In this document: in pieces, positions 52,243 through 55,826 of the stretch | Position numbering within the stretch: the stretch's first letter is position 1 | How the letters are laid out: every line of letters starts with the position of its first letter | Assembly: GCA_038040445.1 (NCBI GenBank) | Contig: JBBPIG010000014.1 | Span: forward strand, 1 to 55,826 | Direction: 5' to 3' | DNA: 55,826 bases | DNA from: Acidobacteriota bacterium | GTDB taxonomy: Bacteria > Acidobacteriota > Blastocatellia > UBA7656 | Program-made: the position numbers and the translations under genes | The notes under the pieces: model-generated | Seen by the model: only the letters and a program-made list of their open reading frames with translations | What the model was told of the DNA's origin: nothing | The model's database searches: none

Positions 52243-53601
52243 ATGACCAAACTAGCTCGCGTGCTCAACCTCCGCGATTTGACCCTGCTCACGATCGGAT
52301 CGGTGATCGGGTCCGGAATATTCTTAGTGCCGGGCGAAGTCCTCAGACAAGCGGGCGGCCAGATCGGACCGGCGATGCTGGTTTGGCTGGTGGGCGGAGT
52401 GTTGTCCTTGCTGGGGGCGCTGACCTACGGCGAGTTGAGCGCCGTGAATCCGAAGGCCGGCGGACTCTACGTTCACCTTCGCGATTGCTTCGGTCCGCTC
52501 CCGGCTTTTCTGTTCGGGTGGACCTTGTTCTTTGCGATGAATGGCGGCACGATCGCGACGCTTGCCGTGGCGTTCAGCACGACGTTGTCGCAGATTATTC
52601 CGTTGTCGGTTCCGATGATCAAAGTCGTCTCGCTCGGAATGATCGCGGTGTTGACCCTGGTGAACGTCAAGGGCACTCGAGAGAGCGCCGACTTGCAGAA
52701 CTGGACAACCGGAATAAAGGTTGGCGCGATCCTGCTCATGGCCGTTGCGCTGTTGGCGTTTGGGAAGGGCTTCAGTACATCGACCGCCGCGATATGGCCG
52801 AGTGCCTTCAGCGGCTCGCTGGTTTCTGGTTTCGGGCTGGCGATGATCGGCGTGCTCTGGGCTTATGAAGGATGGCAGTACGTGACCTTCAGCGCGGGCG
52901 AGGTCGTGAACCCTCAGCGCAACTACCCCCGCGCACTATTGTTTGGAACCGCGGCTTTGATCTCAATCTACCTGCTCGCGAATATGGCTTACCTGGCGGC
53001 GCTGGGGCCTGCAGGCGTCGCCGGCTCGACAAGCGTAGCCGCCGAGTCCCTCACTCTGGTCGTGAACCCCACAGCGGCAAAACTGATAGCAATCGCGATT
53101 CTCGTTTCTGTCTTCAGCGCTGCCAACAGCAACGTCCTGACCTGTCCCCGCGTCTACTACGCGATGGCCAACGACGGTTTGTTCTTCCGGAAGCTCGCCG
53201 AAGTTCATCCGCGGTTCGGCACTCCGGCGTTCGCGATCGTAGCAGGTTCGCTTTGGTCCGCCGTGCTCGCGGTGTCCGGGAGCTTCACAGAGTTGTTTAC
53301 GTATGTCGTCTTCTGCGGGTGGATCTTTTATGGTCTGTCGGCAGCAACGATCTTCGTTTATCGCAAGCGGCTGCCCGAAGCGCAGCGACCTTATAGAGTC
53401 CCCGGTTATCCATGGACTCCGCTGTTGTTCATCGCCGCCGCGTTTGTTTTGGTGACCAATACTCTAGTCAACAATCTGAGAGACCAACCTGGCAAGACCG
53501 CGCTCGCGCTGGGAATCATCGTGCTCGGACTGCCGGCTTACCTGGTTTGGCGCTCGCGCGGCACACCGGCTCTCGAATCATCTGTGAGTCCCGACGCGTG
53601 A
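52243..53601 (+). CDS. Amino acid permease of the APC superfamily
   Basis: A 452-residue membrane transporter with about 12 hydrophobic segments. The first is LTIGSVIGSGIFLVPGEVLR, containing the GSGIF motif of the APC unwound helix that binds the amino acid backbone; WAYEGWQYVTFSAGEVVNPQ in helix 6 is the LAT/APC consensus. It probably exchanges or imports amino acids. It follows the hydrolase fusion by 70 bases on the same strand, which may indicate import of hydrolysis products, though no overlap or shared signal proves this. The substrate cannot be told from sequence. Confidence 0.88.
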   Translation: MTKLARVLNLRDLTLLTIGSVIGSGIFLVPGEVLRQAGGQIGPAMLVWLVGGVLSLLGALTYGELSAVNPKAGGLYVHLRDCFGPLPAFLFGWTLFFAMNGGTIATLAVAFSTTLSQIIPLSVPMIKVVSLGMIAVLTLVNVKGTRESADLQNWTTGIKVGAILLMAVALLAFGKGFSTSTAAIWPSAFSGSLVSGFGLAMIGVLWAYEGWQYVTFSAGEVVNPQRNYPRALLFGTAALISIYLLANMAYLAALGPAGVAGSTSVAAESLTLVVNPTAAKLIAIAILVSVFSAANSNVLTCPRVYYAMANDGLFFRKLAEVHPRFGTPAFAIVAGSLWSAVLAVSGSFTELFTYVVFCGWIFYGLSAATIFVYRKRLPEAQRPYRVPGYPWTPLLFIAAAFVLVTNTLVNNLRDQPGKTALALGIIVLGLPAYLVWRSRGTPALESSVSPDA

Positions 53602-53949
53602 ACTGAGTGACAAGCTTAGGATCATGCGACATCCCCAAAATCATCGGCGCTTTACTCGAGCTTGAGTTAGATCTCCCTGGCCTGGCCCGGCTTTGGTGTG
53701 CGCGTGCCTAGTGAATACACCGCCGAACTCGATTCTGCATTGATCAGAGTCAGACACCATATCGTGCATATTGCTCGCCTGCTCGTCTCATTTCAAACCA
53801 CCCGCTAAATGCCGTCACTAAACGTCTAATGACAGCTCAGCAAACTCATCCCTCGGTCTCAGCATCGCTATAGAGCGGTGAGGTTCGGGCATTGTTGTTG
53901 CAGTATCAACGATAGTCCAACGAGCTAGCGAAAGAGGAGGGTGGAACAG
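53602..53949. other. 348-base gap, nothing definite
   Basis: No gene, no strong hairpin with T-run. The short palindrome CGCTATAGAGCG (about 53868-53879) is the only structure seen. The GAGGAGG at 53933-53939 belongs to the next gene. A promoter for that gene should lie here. Confidence 0.5.
53933..53939 (+). promoter_or_regulatory. Ribosome binding site GAGGAGG
   Basis: Ten bases before the ATG at 53950. It fixes the start of the FecR-domain gene, which is open to the end of the window. Confidence 0.7.
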
Positions 53950-55826
53950 ATGTTAAAACAATTTACTAATCGGCTGTCCAGCGTTTCGCCGCGGGTCGCA
54001 ATATTAGCCGCATTGATTCTGATCGTCGCGGTATCCGGGGTAGCGCTATTGCTCACCCGCGGCAGCCATGACGCCAATGCTGATACTTCGGTGCAGCCGT
54101 ACGCCGCGCGAATAGATCGAGTAGATGGTAGCGTGGGGATCGCCCGGGCCGCGTACGAGGATAAAGAGCTCGATTGGGCTGAAGCCACGCTTAATACCCC
54201 GGTCAGTGTTGGTGATCGTATCTTCGCGCGCGACGGCTCACGTGCCTCGATCGCGCTTACCGGACGCGACTATGTTCAATTGAATCCGAGCACGTCGCTG
54301 GACGTGCTTTCGCTTGAAGAAGACAGAACGCAGTTGGCCCTGAGAAGCGGTTCAGCGCTGTTCGACGTCGGGCCGCTCGAGGCCGACGATTTGTACGAGG
54401 TCGCGACGCCTTGCGGCGCAGTTCATTTCACCGAGCCGGGACTCTATCAAGTCGGCATGGACGGTGACAACGCGATCATCTCCGTGCTCAGCGGGCTTGC
54501 TCAAGTAGTCGGACAGGACGGATACATAAGCAACGGTCAGATGTTCACTCTTGTAGGAGCAGTGGCGACTGAAGCGTTAGCATCCAGGCTGGCGCCGAAC
54601 CTGGCCGGCAACATCGTCGACGACTATTACCGCGACCGATACCCGAGCACTTACGATGGGCATTATCAAAACTATGACGCCTATTTGGAAGATCCTTTCT
54701 ACTACGACGCGTATCGCACTTCGGTCAGCTCGCAATATCTTTCGGCCGACATACCGGGCATTTATGAATTGGACAACTATGGTGACTGGGTCGACGTCGA
54801 CAACTACGGACGCTGTTGGGCGCCGCGCGTAAGTGCGGGGTGGGCGCCGTTCCGCTCGGGCCGATGGGATCTCGACGACCTGTGGGGTCCGTCGTGGGTT
54901 TCTTCCGAGCAGTGGGGCTGGGCGCCTTATCACTACGGCCGATGGGCTTCCGTGAATCAAAGGTGGTTCTGGGTACCGGGTGATCTGAGGACTCGACGAG
55001 AATATAGCCCGGCGCCAGTCGCTTTCATTCCGTTAGCGGAGGAGATCGCCTGGGTGCCGCTGGGGCCCGGAGAGGTGTATGTCCCCAGATACTACGACGA
55101 GAGTTTCCGGCCGCGATACCTTGCGTCGCAGGAAGTCATCAACGTCGTGACCGTTCAGAGGACCTTTGTGAACTTCAACGCGCCCGGAGCGGTGACCGTC
55201 GTCCCGGTGAGATCGCTGAATCGGGTGATCGGTCCCGGGGTCTTCACCACCGGTGATCCGAGGGCATTTGCCAACTCGCGCCAGGTACTCGACCCATTTG
55301 CAGTCAAAGGCATTCGGGAGCTTGCGATAAGACGCGACGACGGGCGGCGCAGACTCAGGTTCGCGCGCGACGAGCAGGAAGTTTTCAATAGGCCGGTTGT
55401 TGCTAGCGCAAGGCCTGAAGCCTGGCGCGTGCGATCAGATCTCGCCAAGGCGTTGAGGGCCGAGGTGGCGCCCGAGAAGCAGAGAAAGAACAAGCTACGG
55501 ATCAATGAGACTGGTGAGTTCGCAACCTCGCGCCGCAGCGATGGCTTGCCTCAACCTGTGGTTCGATCCCAGGAGAATGACCCGCGGATGGCTGCGCTTG
55601 CGGCACGCGCTGAGCAGGGTGACAAGTCTGCGCGTCGTGAAATGCGCCAGCTCATGCGCCAGGAACAAGCCGGTCCGCAACAGCAAGCTGCTCAGCAACA
55701 GGTCCAACAGGAGCAGTCGCGCCAGCAGATGAAGCAGCAGCGCAAGGCTGAACAGCAACAGCAAGCCGGTCCGCAACAGCAAGCTGCTCAGCAACAGGTC
55801 CAACAGGAGCAGTCGCGCCAGCAGAT
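53950..55826 (+). CDS. FecR-domain membrane protein with YXWGxW-type repeats (C-terminus outside window)
   Basis: At least 625 residues; the frame is still open at the window end. A membrane anchor (VAILAALILIVAVSGVALLL, about 17-36) is followed by a FecR-like region (VDGSVGIARAAYEDKELDWA, VGDRIFARDGSRASIALTGR, about 55-190) and then by aromatic repeats GRWDLDDLWGPSWVSSEQWG and WAPYHYGRWASVNQRWFWVP, as in DUF6600 proteins. The last part is Gln-rich and repeats a 32-residue unit. The protein probably sits in the membrane with an extracytoplasmic body; its role is unknown. Such proteins are frequent in Acidobacteriota. Confidence 0.85.
   Translation, partial: MLKQFTNRLSSVSPRVAILAALILIVAVSGVALLLTRGSHDANADTSVQPYAARIDRVDGSVGIARAAYEDKELDWAEATLNTPVSVGDRIFARDGSRASIALTGRDYVQLNPSTSLDVLSLEEDRTQLALRSGSALFDVGPLEADDLYEVATPCGAVHFTEPGLYQVGMDGDNAIISVLSGLAQVVGQDGYISNGQMFTLVGAVATEALASRLAPNLAGNIVDDYYRDRYPSTYDGHYQNYDAYLEDPFYYDAYRTSVSSQYLSADIPGIYELDNYGDWVDVDNYGRCWAPRVSAGWAPFRSGRWDLDDLWGPSWVSSEQWGWAPYHYGRWASVNQRWFWVPGDLRTRREYSPAPVAFIPLAEEIAWVPLGPGEVYVPRYYDESFRPRYLASQEVINVVTVQRTFVNFNAPGAVTVVPVRSLNRVIGPGVFTTGDPRAFANSRQVLDPFAVKGIRELAIRRDDGRRRLRFARDEQEVFNRPVVASARPEAWRVRSDLAKALRAEVAPEKQRKNKLRINETGEFATSRRSDGLPQPVVRSQENDPRMAALAARAEQGDKSARREMRQLMRQEQAGPQQQAAQQQVQQEQSRQQMKQQRKAEQQQQAGPQQQAAQQQVQQEQSRQQ
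55666..55826 (+). repeat. 96-base tandem coding repeat (glutamine-rich)
   Basis: CAAGCCGGTCCGCAACAGCA begins at 55666 and again at 55762, a period of 96 bases (32 codons). The second copy is cut by the window end. The encoded unit starts QAGPQQQAAQQQVQQEQSRQ and continues with Gln/Lys residues. Confidence 0.9.

Noticed and set aside
1-55826. tRNA, rRNA or riboswitch genes
   Set aside because: I looked for T-loop GGTTCGAATCC-like sequences, conserved 16S/23S cores and common riboswitch cores; candidate matches fell inside coding sequence and lacked the rest of the fold.

Overview
The window looks like a chromosomal stretch from an Acidobacteriota-type bacterium, probably class Blastocatellia. 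This is an inference from gene content (a Ser/Thr kinase-ATPase-TPR regulator, FecR plus YXWGxW-type repeat proteins, a very large exopolysaccharide locus), from the GC-rich coding sequence, and from short palindromic repeats carrying the phrase GGGAGCGCAGGCATCCCTGC. No rRNA, tRNA or CRISPR array was found.

Bases 78-29512 are one long minus-strand block. Its transcriptional start side holds a Wzz-type co-polymerase, a CpsD-like ATPase, a polysaccharide deacetylase, a Wzx-type flippase, a Wzy/ligase-type membrane protein, two asparagine-synthase-type amidotransferases, three family-4 glycosyltransferases, a two-domain oxidoreductase, a methyltransferase, a heparinase II/III-type lyase and an AlgD-type GDP-mannose dehydrogenase. 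It ends in a pseudokinase, an ExeA-type ATPase, a large kinase-ATPase-TPR regulator and a nitroreductase-like protein. The gene set resembles the exopolysaccharide loci associated with exosortase A, but no exosortase, initiating sugar transferase or outer-membrane export protein lies in the window. AlgD plus a polyuronide-lyase-type enzyme suggests a polymer containing mannuronate or a derived uronic acid.

Bases 29.7-36.9 kb carry three GNAT/FemAB-like acyltransferases and a JmjC/cupin protein, which probably belong to the same surface-polymer programme. They are interrupted at 32.06-34.45 kb by a minus-strand group of small genes. These look lower in G+C, each has a near-consensus AGGAGG ribosome binding site, and they encode a 56-residue DnaJ-type zinc-finger protein, a TPR protein with a C-terminal membrane tail, a possible 21-residue peptide, an unknown 148-residue protein and a zinc-ribbon/CFI-box protein. 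This group is the best candidate for an undescribed small system.

Bases 37.7-44.6 kb encode secreted modular proteins: a 1481-residue two-propeller/FN3 protein, a DUF4114/BACON-like protein, and a 412-residue protein that is a stand-alone copy of the second propeller. A radical-SAM enzyme and another glycosyltransferase follow (44.8-47.1 kb). Next come a higBA module with a frameshifted toxin and a HicB-like protein without a HicA. The window closes with a secreted metalloprotease, a beta-lactamase-fold/amidohydrolase fusion, an APC permease and a FecR-domain membrane protein that runs off the end.

Several classes of inverted repeat sit between genes. One class also lies inside a glycosyltransferase gene without breaking its reading frame, which is the most unusual single observation here.
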